The position numbers and the translations under genes were made by a program. A stretch of DNA of 64,000 nt from Isoperla grammatica (taxonomy: Eukaryota; Arthropoda; Insecta; Plecoptera; Perlodidae): positions 34,075,635 through 34,139,634 of the forward strand of contig OX246747.1 of the NCBI GenBank assembly GCA_945910005.1, in the 5' to 3' direction. How positions within the stretch are numbered: position 1 is the first letter of the stretch; each line of letters opens with the position of its first letter. Under the pieces are notes generated by a model. It was not told where the DNA came from. It saw only the letters and a program-made list of their open reading frames with translations, and did not search any database. This document shows, one piece after another, positions 1 to 11,268 of this stretch.

Positions 1-62
1 TTTCCAGTTTTTGTTTTTAGACAAACTCAAATGTTTTAAACTCATTGCTTGTCTTCCGCCAG

Positions 63-197
63 GAAAACGAAGACAAAATGGAGTGCGCGAACGAAAGCCT
101 ACGTTCGGACCTGGAGCGGTGGCACGTGGAAAAACGCTCCGACCTCAAAGAGATCTTCCTGGCGTTAGCCAATCAACAGATCAGATGTCACGAAGAG
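63..197 (+). CDS. SNX7/SNX30: SNX7/SNX30-like sorting nexin, penultimate coding exon (partial gene)
   Basis: This is an internal exon of 45 codons in phase 0, bounded by an acceptor (CTTCCGCCAG) and a donor (GAG/GTAGGTAC). The translation has a charged, helical pattern containing LRSDLERWHVEKRSDLKEIF followed by LALANQQIRCHEE. It matches what I know of the C-terminal BAR helix of SNX7 and SNX30, where an L-K-A-D-x-E-R-W motif is followed by about 25 residues and then Y-Y-E-x-C-L. Such sorting nexins bind phosphoinositides through a PX domain and sense membrane curvature through a BAR dimer on endosomes; SNX4-SNX7/30 dimers act in recycling and autophagy traffic. The PX domain and the rest of the BAR domain must lie upstream of the window. 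The reading frame joins the next exon without a shift. The family call rests on remembered motifs, not on an alignment. Confidence 0.8.
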
Positions 198-627
198 GTA
201 GGTACTATTTTCTTTTATTTATTTTGTACCACGTCCATGTTGAATGATATTCTTGGGAATAGAAATATTTCCGTGTGTATAAATGCTTTTCACTTACTAT
301 TTAACCTGCCGTTTAACATAACACATTAATAATCGATTACTCAATTAATTCTCGGGCAGTTTCACGAAACGGTAGATGTAATTCACTAGTACATTTACTT
401 TTTTCCGTATCAAAGACCTTTCGCCTTGTAGGCCTATGTGTACTGTACGCTTACATTGCGTGATATCAAGTCGTATCAATTATTGACAACTGCAACAAAA
501 TGAAGACTTTCCGGTCTTCCTGTATGAAAACTGTAAAAATAGACGTGTTGGCTAAAAATTTGCATGCTGATATTTTGAGAAGCTTTACATGGATGATGAT
601 AATTTTATACATTTTTCATGATTTCAG

Positions 628-705
628 TGTCTTTCCGCATGGGAGAGTGTGTTGCCGACAGCGAAAGCAGCCGGGGAAACGTTGCATAGTGCAAAAGAAA
701 GCTAG
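628..705 (+). CDS. SNX7/SNX30: SNX7/SNX30-like sorting nexin, terminal coding exon
   Basis: The acceptor CATGATTTCAG at 617-627 opens this exon, which encodes CLSAWESVLPTAKAAGETLH and then SAKES before TAG at 703-705. Joined to the preceding exon it gives ...CHEE-CLSAWES..., which fits the conserved end of SNX7/SNX30 (Y-E-x-C-L-x-x-W-E-S). The intron is 430 bp (198-627). About 25 residues follow the last intron and they end in a short, polar, poorly conserved tail, as in the family. An AATAAA at 1072-1077 is a plausible polyadenylation signal about 370 bp after the stop. The match across the splice junction is the strongest evidence that this gene is real. Confidence 0.82.
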   Translation, partial: CLSAWESVLPTAKAAGETLHSAKES

Positions 706-1077
706 AAGGTAGGAATTCATTGATTAGTTAAAATGAATGCACCTAACCTGGGCCTTGATTCTCTATGGTCAACGATAAGGTGATCACCGGTTTTGGTCGT
801 TATGAGAAGGCTGTGACCCAATCACAGCCATCCATCCGCCTTCCATAACGACAGAAACCGGTGATAAATTTACTGCAGATTTAGAGAATCGAGCTCCAGA
901 TGCATGTGCATAAATGAATGTGTTAAAACGTCTAGATTTACCGAGCGCACGCACACATCTATCTATTGTTCCCTGCGGATGTTAAATTTAAGCGAATCGC
1001 ATGTGCGAACCCGTCAGCCAGATGTACGGTTAACGTTCTAACGACTTTGTGTGGGAGCGCCTAAACCTATTAATAAA
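706..1077 (+). other. Probable 3' UTR of the SNX7/30-like gene, containing a degenerate palindromic element
   Basis: Non-coding sequence follows the stop codon up to the first AATAAA (1072-1077). Positions 757-898 form an imperfect hairpin: GATTCTCTA at the left end and TAGAGAATC at the right end, with inner arms sharing ATCACCGGTTT and GTCGTTATG around GGCTGTGA / TCACAGCC. This looks like an old MITE inserted in the UTR. The polyadenylation site is inferred from the hexamer only. Confidence 0.4.
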
Positions 1078-2700
1078 GTAGTCGCAATTTGCGATGACAG
1101 TCTTTTGTCTAACAAACAATGCAAGTGAACACGACCCGTAGATCTAAATCTTTCGTATGCACGTTGATGTCGGTCGGGCTATCCAAGAAGGAACACACGA
1201 AATTCGACGGGTGAGTAACAAACTCTAGCATTCATTACTTTGGAGTGATTTCGCAGTTGTCGTCGACGGGTCTTTTCTTCTTCGTACAACTTAAAAGGAA
1301 TTTACTTACTGTCTTGTACGTGTACCTTGCTCTCCGTTCCCACACGTCCTCCGTATATCCAGTACTGGAGTCGATCACTCCGATTCTATAAATAAACTAT
1401 GTACATGTAGCCTAGATGTTTACCGAGAAAGGCGTAATGGGAGTAGGTAATGTAGTGGGAGTAGTACGGTAATGTAGTTGGAAATGGGTGTTTTCTGTTA
1501 GCTTAAAGTCACTCCTCTATAACTCGAAATCGTTGTCACGTTCTCCATATTTGGCTTACTTTACAATGAGACAGCGCTCTTTCACAATACAAAAAAATGT
1601 AAGTACTTTTCCGATCTACTTTTTCCAAAATAATGAAGTGAACATTTTAAAAATCCCTATCCTTTAACATTGGAGAGAGAGAAATTACACATTTTATCAC
1701 CTTCACATAGATATAAAGGAGCCAAAAAACGTTGCCACGTGAACAAATTTAGTATCAAAATAAAGCTAAGTTCTCAAGAAATACACACAAAGTATAAAAA
1801 ATGAGTATATCCGTACTACTTTTTGCGTTATTGGAGCCTAAAGTTGCATGTACGCTCAGAAACGTGGCAACAATGCAGAGTCGACTGCTCCAACAGGTCA
1901 CTCCCCCGCCGCCCGCGACATGCTAGACCCGGCTGTCCACACTTGCCTGACGCAGACCAACGTTCATATTAACCGAATAACATTTTCCTTTATGATTTGT
2001 ATGAATTCTTATGTCAAGATTGTTCTTTAAATACTTGTATTCTGCAACATGAGCCTTTTGTAGGCCAGTACTCAATTTTTTAAATCTAGAATTCTAAGCT
2101 TTTGATTGATTCAGTTCTTTATTTTGTTGGTACATAATACACAATATCTGTATTTGATCCTTGAAGTTAACTGTGCATTGTAATATTTTGTCTACGTTCT
2201 ATTTATGATGTTGATAGCGGACATTGACGTGCCCCGGGCCAGCGCCTAGGCACTCGCGCTGCGCTTTGTTTACATTTAAGGATTTCGTTCTTTCGTCGTC
2301 AACAATGTCGTGATTATCATCTAATATTAGGCCTACTTTGTATAGAATCCAAGCAAATCCAAGGGCCAGCCTAGGACAACAGCCTTGGTCTACCCTTGGT
2401 ACCATAAATGTTTATCTGGAATAAAGTCATTGTTCGCATTTCGCAATCGGTAGCTAGGGGGTATGGATGGAGATTGGCGTGGGCCAAGAATGTACTAAAT
2501 TTAACAGTAGAGCCCTAGAAGCAAACTGCAGTGGGGCCTACCCTTAGGCCTGTATCGATTCATTTTTGTGAAGGCCTGGTCTAGGCTAGGCTAGAGAGAG
2601 CCTAGATAAGGTAGGCCTAGCCAATGTCAGCATTCTCTTCCGTATGAAATTGAGTCCTAGGCCAGGCGGGTGCAACCGAGATAGGACAGCCTATTTCTTA
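1078..2700. other. Intergenic, no recognisable gene
   Basis: AT-rich sequence with several AATAAA hexamers and many short TAGGCCTA-type motifs (for example around 2580-2640). The open frames here are short, lack codon structure and have no convincing splice signals. Confidence 0.5.
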
Positions 2701-2705
2701 AAGCC

Positions 2706-2912
2706 GTAGTGTGTAACCTGACCACGAGTAGCGTGACCATCGCATTCTTTACGTCGCAAGTGAAGTTGTTTGACTTAGAAGGCAGTGGCTTTATTAGTTG
2801 TGTGTAACCCGACCGCTAGTAGCGCGACCATCGCATCGTTTACGTCGCGGTGTTGGTTTCCTTGGAGACAAGTGAAGTTGTTTGACAGAAGGCAGTGGCT
2901 TCTGTTTTGGTG
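2706..2912. repeat. Two-copy direct duplication, about 90-110 bp
   Basis: Positions 2706-2790 and 2797-2910 share TGTGTAACC, GCGACCATCGCAT, TTTACGTCGC, AAGTGAAGTTGTTTGACA and GAAGGCAGTGGCTT in the same order. The second copy carries about 20 extra bases in the middle. A minus-strand frame across the second copy is incidental. Confidence 0.7.
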
Positions 2913-3357
2913 GACATTTCGAGATTCGTGAAATATTTACAATGAACCGTTTGCATCGCAAATCAAATACAAAGACTGCATAAACAGTCGGCAATCGAGG
3001 GCGGATCTTTCTTTCTTTCGGTTTCCGAAAGCCCGTGACAGGTAAGTGTTTTATGTTATTGTTGTTTGTTATAGTCTAATACGTCGATGTGGGTCTAGGG
3101 CCTAGGCCTACATAAGAAGAAAAACGACCATTCAAGTTCTAGGCCTAGCTAGCCTAGTCCAGCACTGCGATTCTGTAATAATATCAATACTCTTGTTATG
3201 TTCTTGTTGTATCCCTTTAAACACGGGAGATTCACGAATCGATATCTCGATGACAAGAGTGTTGTTCTCCTTACAGTGTCGCAGTGCTTGTGGGTTCCTC
3301 TTCCTTGCTGTGGTTCTTGGTGAACGATGTCCGCAAAGTTGACTCTCGTGCTTATCT

Positions 3358-3487
3358 TTATGGTCGGTGCACAATAGCCCGGGAAGGAACTTCCCGTTAA
3401 CGTTACCGGGCAATGTTAAATTATAGCGAACTTTCCCGTTACCGTTACCGGAGCTCCAATTCCCGGGCTATTGTGCACCGACAATAA
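3358..3487. mobile_element. Palindromic MITE-like element with 22-bp perfect inverted ends
   Basis: The left arm begins GTCGGTGCACAATAGCCC at 3363 and its exact reverse complement ends at 3482; 22 bp match perfectly. One mismatch outward, the match resumes as TTTAT / ATAAA. Inside, two copies of a CCCGTTAxCGTTACCG motif lie in direct orientation. I could not define a target-site duplication, so the superfamily is unknown. Confidence 0.65.
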
Positions 3488-3601
3488 ATCCTAGCTTATC
3501 CTCTTTTTTTCGTCTACCAGTGTATCAAGGACGTTTACCCCTCAGAGTTAGTTTACATCCCTACACATTTATTACATACTAAAGCCCAAGGGGGTGGGGC
3601 T

Positions 3602-3740
3602 CAGTGGCGTATCCAGAAATTTACAATTGTGGGGAGGGGGGGGGGGGGGGGGGTATGTAGTGTGTAGTGGGTTTATTCCTGCTTCCAATGAAGAAGGTAC
3701 GGGGTTCAATTTCCAGGTCGGGCATGGTTTTTATTTAACT
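3602..3740 (+). mobile_element. One-ended hAT-like repeat fragment starting CAGTGGCGTA, with a G run
   Basis: CAGTGGCGTATCCAG followed by a G tract (about 3633-3653) matches the inverted end of the complete element at 9801-10152. The opposite end is missing here. Downstream, GGGGTTCAATTTCC resembles an RNA polymerase III B box, so part of the fragment could come from a tRNA-related SINE; this is weak. Confidence 0.45.
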
Positions 3741-4219
3741 TAAGAAATCGACTTTATTACCAATAGGCCTGTGTAGGCATATATGAAACAGAGCCGTCAT
3801 TGCAACGAAGCAGATAATAAATAATACGTATTTCTTGTATCTGGGTTGGGTAGGCCTAGACTAGAAATGAATATAATTTGTAATTTTACATTACTACTAT
3901 GGATGGTTGAGGCCTACACCCAGCCGTATGTTATAACGGGGAGGCTACATGTGTACAAGGGACGGTTGACCCCCTTACTTCGTATCTACATTAGTTGCTG
4001 CTGACGGGGTGGGGGGGGGGGGGGGGGGGGGCGTAAAGGCTTACATATTATAGCGTTGTGTATGTATGTCCTGTCAACAGGTTGAGCGTTCGCATCCAAC
4101 CCCTAAATATCTTGTGCTCGTTACTAGTTATAAATAAGATGTCCAAGACAGCTGGAGGTATTTGCTGATGAATATAAGACCATATTTCTCTTGTTTGTCC
4201 CGTTGTTTTTTTTTTTCAG
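3741..4219. other. Intergenic, with a second G tract
   Basis: No gene seen. A run of G lies at about 4005-4030. The last 12 bp are a polypyrimidine tract leading to the candidate acceptor at 4218-4219. Confidence 0.4.
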
Positions 4220-4301
4220 AACTAAAAGGAAGGTGATCGACTGTCACTATGGAGGACCGCGGACGTCAGTGCCCGAGTTCTGCATTCCATATTTCCCTTA
4301 A
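4220..4301 (+). CDS. Weak candidate terminal exon, unknown product
   Basis: A strong acceptor (polyT then CAG, ending at 4219) precedes a frame reading TKRKVIDCHYGGPRTSVPEF then CIPYFP and TAA at 4299-4301. An AATAAA lies at 4378-4383, about 77 bp after the stop, so the order acceptor, short frame, polyadenylation signal is gene-like. No upstream exon could be linked and the peptide is not recognised. A second frame with its own ATG (4249) is also open for 22 codons. It may be chance. Confidence 0.2.
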
Positions 4302-4383
4302 TCATATGACTGCATGAACACAAATCAATATTATACAACATGTAATGGAATTGACTTGTATTCATGAAAAAATGTATAATAAA

Positions 4384-6466
4384 TTAATACTTTTTAGAAA
4401 ATCAGTTGGATTTAATTGTTAATTTAAGATTACAGCTTCTTTGCTACTGGATCAAAATATGATATGTAATTTAAAATGAAATGTACAAAACAAACTATCT
4501 TAAAATATATATAGGACCAAACAAATTATAATGTCCTTGCAATGTCGGTTACATCATAATATTTGATCTCGTGGAATTGAAAAAATGTATTAATTTATCC
4601 TTGTTAAGTCTTTACTAATATCATTGAAAATGTTGTTACTAATCTCAATGGAAATCGAAAGCCCTGCCCCAAAATTGTTGCCAAAATATATTTTGTGAGT
4701 TCGAAATACCCGCAAATATAGGCCTATTATGAATTTTTAAACATTTTAAGCAAATTGTCTTAGGTGCCTTATTTAAATATATATCAATGTGGGATAACTA
4801 CGAAAAATATACTAATAATGAAAAACAAAATTACTTCGTTCCATTGATGTTTTTTATTAATTTCGGAACAATTTTACGTTATGACAGCCAATCACAATAC
4901 TTTGATTGTTTGTGTTGAATAAAAAATGGCGTGGAATTTAATTTGCAAAGTGGATTCAAATCTTGAACCAACAGAGCCGCCGAAACCGGGTGGGCTCAAA
5001 ACTAGTTAAAGAATTTGCCAATAGGTAGAGTAAGCATGCAGTTATTACTGTTAATAGTTTGTAACCTCACCGCTTGAAAGCGCCACTCTCGATATATAAC
5101 GACCGGAAGGACAACATTGTCATTCTTCTCTTCCTGTTTTATTTCTCTATGTCCTAGGCTAGCTAGGCCTACGCCTCACTCCAGACATTGGCTTTACGGC
5201 TCAAATGTTAAATTAATTACATTATTATGTGCACACACCACCTAATCTGCTAGCTACCTATGCCATCGCATTTTAGTTGTCATGAAGTGCTGTCCCACAA
5301 GACTTTCGTTTTCAACAGCCGTCACAAACAACACAAACAATGTGTTGTCAATTGTTTTTGTTTTGAATTTTGATATGCACTTTTTGCACACGCAACGTGC
5401 GATAAAGTTAAATCTTGCACAGCTAATCACACCAGATCGCGTCGCTCCAAACTGATCATCTGATTGTAGCGTTTCAATCGCGTCGCATCAAGCGCGTTTT
5501 AGTAAACGCAGCATGAAAACGGCCCTTTTTACTGCGCGCAAAAAAAGCTGACATCTTCACATGGCATGTGGTTGATTGTTGGGAAAGTTGCGATCACGTT
5601 GCGATGTTGCCAAGCGTATTTTAAGGTTGGCAATAGACTACATGACCAAATATTACGTGTTCCACTTCATATATCACTTCTAAATCAAAGCAACCATACA
5701 CAAGTGTTTATAATATGTTAATATCAATCTCATATACGGGACATTATTTCAATCAAACAGATATCAGATAAGTGTTATTCTTGCTATTATTTTGTTTCCA
5801 CTATATGGCTGCACTGATTTTGAGCGGCAACTACTGCGCCGTGTTTTAGTCAGTTGACGGACTAGCACTTCCGACAATGCAAATAAATTAACAGTTTAGT
5901 TAAAATAACATATTTATGTAGGGAAAGATTTACAAACATTATTTAAAATACACACTTCTATTAAAAATTAAAAACATTTTGTTTTAATTGCATTGTTCAG
6001 CTGACTTTGATCATTAGTTATAGTTGACTCTGACTAGAGAGTACACTTAGAGGAGTGACTTTAACTACTATTCGTTGGTGTCTCCTAGAGTCTAATGTCT
6101 ATGTCTGGTGGTAGGTACTGTTTCTGGTTTAGCGGTTTATACAAATGCAATATTGATTTCAGTGTGTCGCAATAAAAAGAACGCGCTAATATTTCCACGT
6201 CTAAAATGCATGTGAACTTTGCTTGCTCTATTAATTTGTTGTGTTTGTGTTGTGTGTATTAGCCTACCTTCTTAATATCCTTACTATGTTCTTTTCCCAT
6301 ACTTTCAACTTCGAACACATTGTAGACCAACCTGTACCCCCCCCTCCCCCCTCCTCTACCCCCATCTGTATGTATATATATCTGTAAATATATCTTAAAC
6401 ATACATTCCTAGAAAGTAACCAACACTTATCCCAATGGAACGCACTTATTCTTGGTTTTTGTTTAG
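4384..6466. other. Intergenic, no gene recognised
   Basis: AT-rich DNA without long frames or tandem repeats. A 27-codon frame at 4926-5009 (start MAWNLICKVDSNL) is too short to support. The stretch 5380-5630 is richer in CpG and GCG words, but I see no ordered structure in it. Confidence 0.4.
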
Positions 6467-6708
6467 GTGTTCCGTTAAAGAAGGAGACGTATATTGGTCA
6501 ATCTACTCGCTACCATTGCAACCCAATGTCAAGACGCGAAGTCAGCGTTACGCACCGAAAGGTGGGGCATATAGGCTACTCTATTTGGCCCACACGCCAG
6601 CTTCCAGCCTTTCGTTGTCGAAACAAGTTATATTCGAAATACCATTATTGCCAGTCCAATTATGTTATGCAGTATAAACATACTGCTACTGTTAAAACCA
6701 GGGTGTAA
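6467..6708 (+). CDS. Candidate terminal exon, unknown product
   Basis: A polypyrimidine-AG acceptor (TTTTTGTTTAG, AG at 6465-6466) opens a frame of about 80 codons ending with TAA at 6706-6708. An AATAAA follows at 6742-6747, only 34 bp later. The peptide begins VPLKKETYIGQSTRYHCNP and later contains FRCRNKLYSKYHYCQSNYV; it is basic and has three cysteines. I do not recognise a family. A second frame is also open over most of the stretch, which weakens the case. It has the layout of a last exon (acceptor, frame, stop, polyA signal), but no upstream exon is assigned. Confidence 0.3.
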
Positions 6709-6747
6709 AGCTATGGTTTGTTTATACTGTATTTGTGATAAAATAAA

Positions 6748-7588
6748 AATCACGTCTGTTTAGAAAAATTGTATTTTGGGTTTTTTGATAGAATAATTTT
6801 TTTTTTTTTCAAAGTATGTTGTAAAGAAAGCTATTAAGCTGTGCTGCCAATTTGTCGTCTGATTGATGAACCATATCTTCTTCTTAAATGCCCACTTTGG
6901 CTATTATTATGGCCATCATGCTGGATTTGGTCAACCAGTAGAGACCATAATAGACCATATAATGACACCAAAGGCATCGGAAAGTGACCGTGTAATAAAA
7001 AGGATACAAATTATGGCGTCAAAGTACATAAGAATTGTAATTGGCTGCAAGGAACCTAACATTTTGTAATTTTGACTTGGCGGGGGCATCTTGGGCATTA
7101 TATTTCTTTATGCCCTGTATATTACATCTGTCTTGCAGTGGTATTTAGTAAATAAACATCCAATGGCTGCAAACATGGTGATAAAAATTGCTTTTTGATG
7201 TTATTTATTTTGTTGTTTAAATGTTGTAAATGCTGTGCTAATCTCTTCCGGGTTTGAAATATGAATAACTAAGTTATACTATACGTATCAAAGACATCTA
7301 CCTCTTCCAGTTAATGATAAATATGATGAGTAAGGGTAAATATTTTATTAAGTATTGGTGAGGAAAGTTAGCTTGAAACTTAAGATACAAGTATAAATAT
7401 ATATACATCATAATAATAATACTTTGAAGGTTGTATAAGTCCTACTGAGGTACATGATTTTAGAAGGTTCCTGTGCTTCTGTTTTGTACTTTTTCAAAGT
7501 GTTATCTGTTAACTAATATACTGTACAATAAATAGTCTATGTCGATGTGTAGTTTGTAGCGTAGTGTTATTCAACACGCTATCGCATA
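6748..7588. other. Intergenic, no gene recognised
   Basis: A 68-codon frame at 6863-7069 has no splice context and unremarkable composition. AATAAA hexamers at 6742 and about 7150 are the only gene-like signals. Confidence 0.4.
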
Positions 7589-8146
7589 CACTGGAGTTAG
7601 CAAGGCATTTCAAACCGGCGTGGTGCAATCGCTTCGAGTCAAACCGATTTGAAAACCTTGGTAATCGTATCGAATTTGGGCCAAATCGGTTTCATTTCAA
7701 TCCAGTTGATCAATTGAATTGAAAGTATCAAATCGCATTGAAAACCCTTGATAAATACGTCAAACCGACTGCAGCGACTGCAGAGCTGCGCGCGCACTTG
7801 TCTTTTGCGCTTTACTGAGAAGTATTGGCACTATCAATATGGTATTGTAAATAGTTTAGTTTAGTTTAGTTTATTTATAGGTAACAACAACTTCATAACT
7901 GTCCATTTTCAACCTAGCCTCAAAGTTGAAGGTTATGAGGACGCCTTGTATATCAACTTACTAAGATTCCTACTGTCAACCAAAAAAAATCTAGAAGGCT
8001 TAAGCGGGAGATTTGATTTCAATTCACTTACGAATTGATTTGTTGAAAGCAGCTTCAAATATGCGTGATAAATAGGTAGTTCAACCCGGTTTGAACTCAA
8101 ACTGGTTCGGTTCAAATCGGATTGAAATGCCTTGCTAACTCCAGTG
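7589..8146. mobile_element. CACTA-like non-autonomous DNA transposon, 558 bp
   Basis: Perfect 25-bp terminal inverted repeats begin CACTGGAGTTAGCAAGG at 7589, and the reverse complement ends at 8146. The 3-bp sequence ATA flanks both ends (7586-7588 and 8147-8149). CACTG ends with a 3-bp target duplication are typical of the CACTA/EnSpm group. The interior carries repeated subterminal words such as CAAACCG and GATTTGAA near both ends, another habit of that group. There is no transposase frame, so it depends on a helper. The superfamily call is an inference from end sequence and duplication length. Confidence 0.7.
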
Positions 8147-8149
8147 ATA

Positions 8150-9800
8150 TATTGCGAACTGATTGCGTGGTGTCTGAAAAATGGGTTAAATTTAAATGTT
8201 GTGTTCTACAGAATGGTTGTGAATTAATTTTCAAATATGTGGTTGATGGATTTCTTGATTCATCCGATCAGGTAGGGGTGGGACGTTTAACGATTATAAC
8301 GGTCGTTTGAGGTTATGTAAAATCCGAGTGTTTATTTATTTCAATAAAAGAAGATCTGAAATGTATTTTCAAATGCTGAAGTGGTTTTTGAATGGATTTT
8401 CATTCAACAATATGAGGTTAGTGATAAGTTGATAATGATAAATTGATTTAAATCTGATTAAAATTTAAAAAAAATTGTAGGCCTATACCAAAAGGTTCGT
8501 CGTCTACATTTTTTTAAAGGGAATCGTACCCCTCTTTTTTCTTTTCTTGTTTACTTGGTGTTCATCATTTTTTAATTACGTATTGTAGCCTAGTTATTTA
8601 TTTATTTTATTCACTTTGATTAATTTACAAGTACATATCCATACATTGACCTACGTACATCGATTCTAAATTTAAAATAAAAATCGTCATTCACTTGGAT
8701 TTTAGTGACTGGATCGAAACCTGTTTATTGAGAGGAGTTAAACATTAACGATACTACCGTATTTCCTCCCTCCCCCTACAATAAAAAAGGATCGTACTAT
8801 TGTTTCTTTTTGTGTTCTAATTATTTAATCTGTACATTCCTTAATTTGTCGTTTTCTTGTTGTGGTCTACATTTTGGATATTGCAAAGTGAAGCCTATAG
8901 TTGTTACTTCTTTATCATATTGGTTATTCTGTTAGACATGTTTATGTATGTATACCTTGTGATTCTCAAAATGTTTATTATACTGTTTATGTTCAGATCT
9001 GTAGATAGATATTTAATATATATATGTATATAAAAAGATTTTTTACCAATCATATTCAAGGTGCACTTATTTTGTATTGTAATCCTTTTTGTTCCTCAAG
9101 TTTTTTAACAGTGTACATATGCCGTTCCATTCCTAACACTATTTCCTGTATGTTCCCCTTGACACGAACCACATGATTTAAAAGTTAAAATTGGTAATAT
9201 TAAACATCAAAATTTATTTATGACATAACCAATTATACATAAATAAAAACCTTGTTTTTTAAACAGCCAATTTTAAGTTTTTAAATGATAATTTGAATAA
9301 CAAATTATGGATTTTGGATTGAAACATATATTACCATCAACCATAATGTGTCTGTAATAATTTTTTTTTAATAATCCAAAAGTTTTTAACACTGTAATTT
9401 AAGAAAACAAAAATTATTTTTGAAACTAATCCCCAATTATGTCAATAATAATTTTTATTTTTTAAATCACAATCCTTTTAAAACTGGTAATTTGATTGAT
9501 GAACAAAAATGTTTATTGAAAGAGAGCATAAGTAAGATCATTCAAGTCTCCGTACACATCTTCTACCTTGTGACAGTTTTAAAGTAATTTTAATCGTTAG
9601 ATATCATGTTTTTAGTGAGTATGTACCATTTCGAAAATTGATAGCTTTTACCATTTTTTTGTCATTCAAAATAACTTTTCCATTTTCTTTTTATAAAGGT
9701 AATTTGTTCTTGTTTGGTTTCCTTGCTAATCTTAGATATTAACTAATAACTACCGTGCCTCAATAAATGTATAAAACAGCTAAATTGTTGGTCATCTACA
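8150..9800. other. AT-rich intergenic DNA, no gene recognised
   Basis: No credible frame, repeat array or palindrome was found. CAGGTAGGGGTGGGACG at 8270 resembles the start of some hAT ends but has no partner. Confidence 0.4.
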
Positions 9801-10152
9801 CAGTAGCGTAGGCCTATACACGGGGGGAGGAGGGGGGGGGGGGGGACAAACCCCCCCCCCTTTTGCAAAGGAAACATGGAAAATGACCGTTTACATTTCA
9901 AAAGACAGTATTTTAGACATTTGTTTTTGTTAAAAATACATGCATCGATCTATAATTATTATATTTTTATCTTTTTTTTAAAGGAAAAAATGTGTTGCGA
10001 GAAACTGAGTAATCTTGTTTCAGTTGGCCGCTGTAAAACGCACAGATTTGCACTAAAATGACCTTGACGAAAAAAATTTAGGGGGGCCCACTCTCTATAA
10101 TATGGGTTGAACCCCCCCCCCCCCCCTTTCCCAATTCCTGGATACGCCACTG
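9801..10152. mobile_element. hAT-like MITE, 352 bp, with 8-bp target duplication
   Basis: The element starts CAGTAGCGTA and ends TACGCCACTG, imperfect inverted ends of the CAGTGGCGTA type. The 8-bp sequence CATCTACA lies directly outside both ends (9793-9800 and 10153-10160), which is the target duplication length of hAT transposons. Long G and C runs follow the ends on each side (about 9821-9860 and 10110-10127). Two overlapping short frames are incidental; there is no transposase. Confidence 0.82.
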
Positions 10153-10160
10153 CATCTACA

Positions 10161-10830
10161 TTACTTAAATACTTACAATTGAACTAAAACAAAAATTAAA
10201 TTGAATCAATGTACTCGGCACCTACACCAAAAATATACAAATTACACATAATTTTTAAAATTAATTGTAGAGGGTTGTCTTGAAGCTCATGATGAGTCAA
10301 GGAGACTTATCTGAAGAAGAATGCATCTTGCTTACCTTACAACAAACACCTATCTATACAATACAATATATATGTATTTTGTTGTAGATTGCAAACTTAC
10401 GAAGTACAAAACAAAAATGGCGAAGTACAATTACAAAAATCGTTCTGAACAGGTCGCAGACTGTAACTGATGCAACAATACTATATTGTGATTCCCCTAG
10501 ACATTTAACATTATTCCAACTAACATGACCTTGGAATGTTCATTCAATTCAAGATAACATTTTCGTGATAGAAATCATAAACGACGAAAACGTTTTTCAA
10601 CTTCTTAATCGACTGTTAAATCGTTGCATCATGCGTTGCACTTGACAGTGAGACAGTATGGCAACTCTCGATCTCTTGAAAGATAGTGTCGAACATTACT
10701 TACTTGATTGGCACAGTTTGACATAAAACTGTGTGAGATATGATGCCGCAGATAACGGATATTGCGTTGGTCGTAGAAATATTTGATCTATATTTATATT
10801 AAGGTGCATTTATCACTTTTGTGCATTGTT
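10161..10830. other. Intergenic, no gene recognised
   Basis: Low-complexity AT-rich sequence and ordinary single-copy-like sequence; no signal I can support. Confidence 0.4.
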
Positions 10831-10918
10831 CAAGGTCAACTTGATCTCCGCCTAGCGTAGGCTCGTCGAACTCCCAACTTGGGAGTTCGACGAGCCTCCG
10901 CTAGGCGGCAATAAAATA
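10831..10918. mobile_element. Truncated palindromic element of the CAAGGTCTACTTG family
   Basis: CAAGGTCAACTTGATCTCC at the left leads into a near-perfect hairpin centred on CCCAACTTGGG. The right arm stops at CTAGGCGG, about 22 bp short of a full terminal repeat. The complete member of the family is at 63025-63471. Confidence 0.65.
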
Positions 10919-10927
10919 AAGAAATTC

Positions 10928-11050
10928 ACATTTAGAGTCTATACCCACTCAGTAATGAAACTGATTTGCAGTGGTTTAGTCGCTTTTAATTAAGCTTTCT
11001 GACTGAAAGTCTGTCTTGTTACTGAGTGGGGTGTGGACTCTATAAATATA
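10928..11050. repeat. Two inverted fragments of a SINE-like 3' end
   Basis: Positions 10930-10975 are the reverse complement of the ending ...CTGAGTGGGTATAGACTC, and 10975-11050 carry the same ending forward (TTACTGAGTGGGG, GACTCTATAAATA). The forward copy leads straight into the (ATTT)n tract. The full-length relatives are at 51440, 52229 and 53525. Confidence 0.6.
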
Positions 11051-11055
11051 AATTT

Positions 11056-11268
<213 letters not shown>

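Noticed and set aside
3640..3730. Possible tRNA gene (GGGGTTCAATTTCC B-box-like word)
   Set aside because: No complete cloverleaf: anticodon and acceptor stems do not pair. At most it is a SINE remnant.
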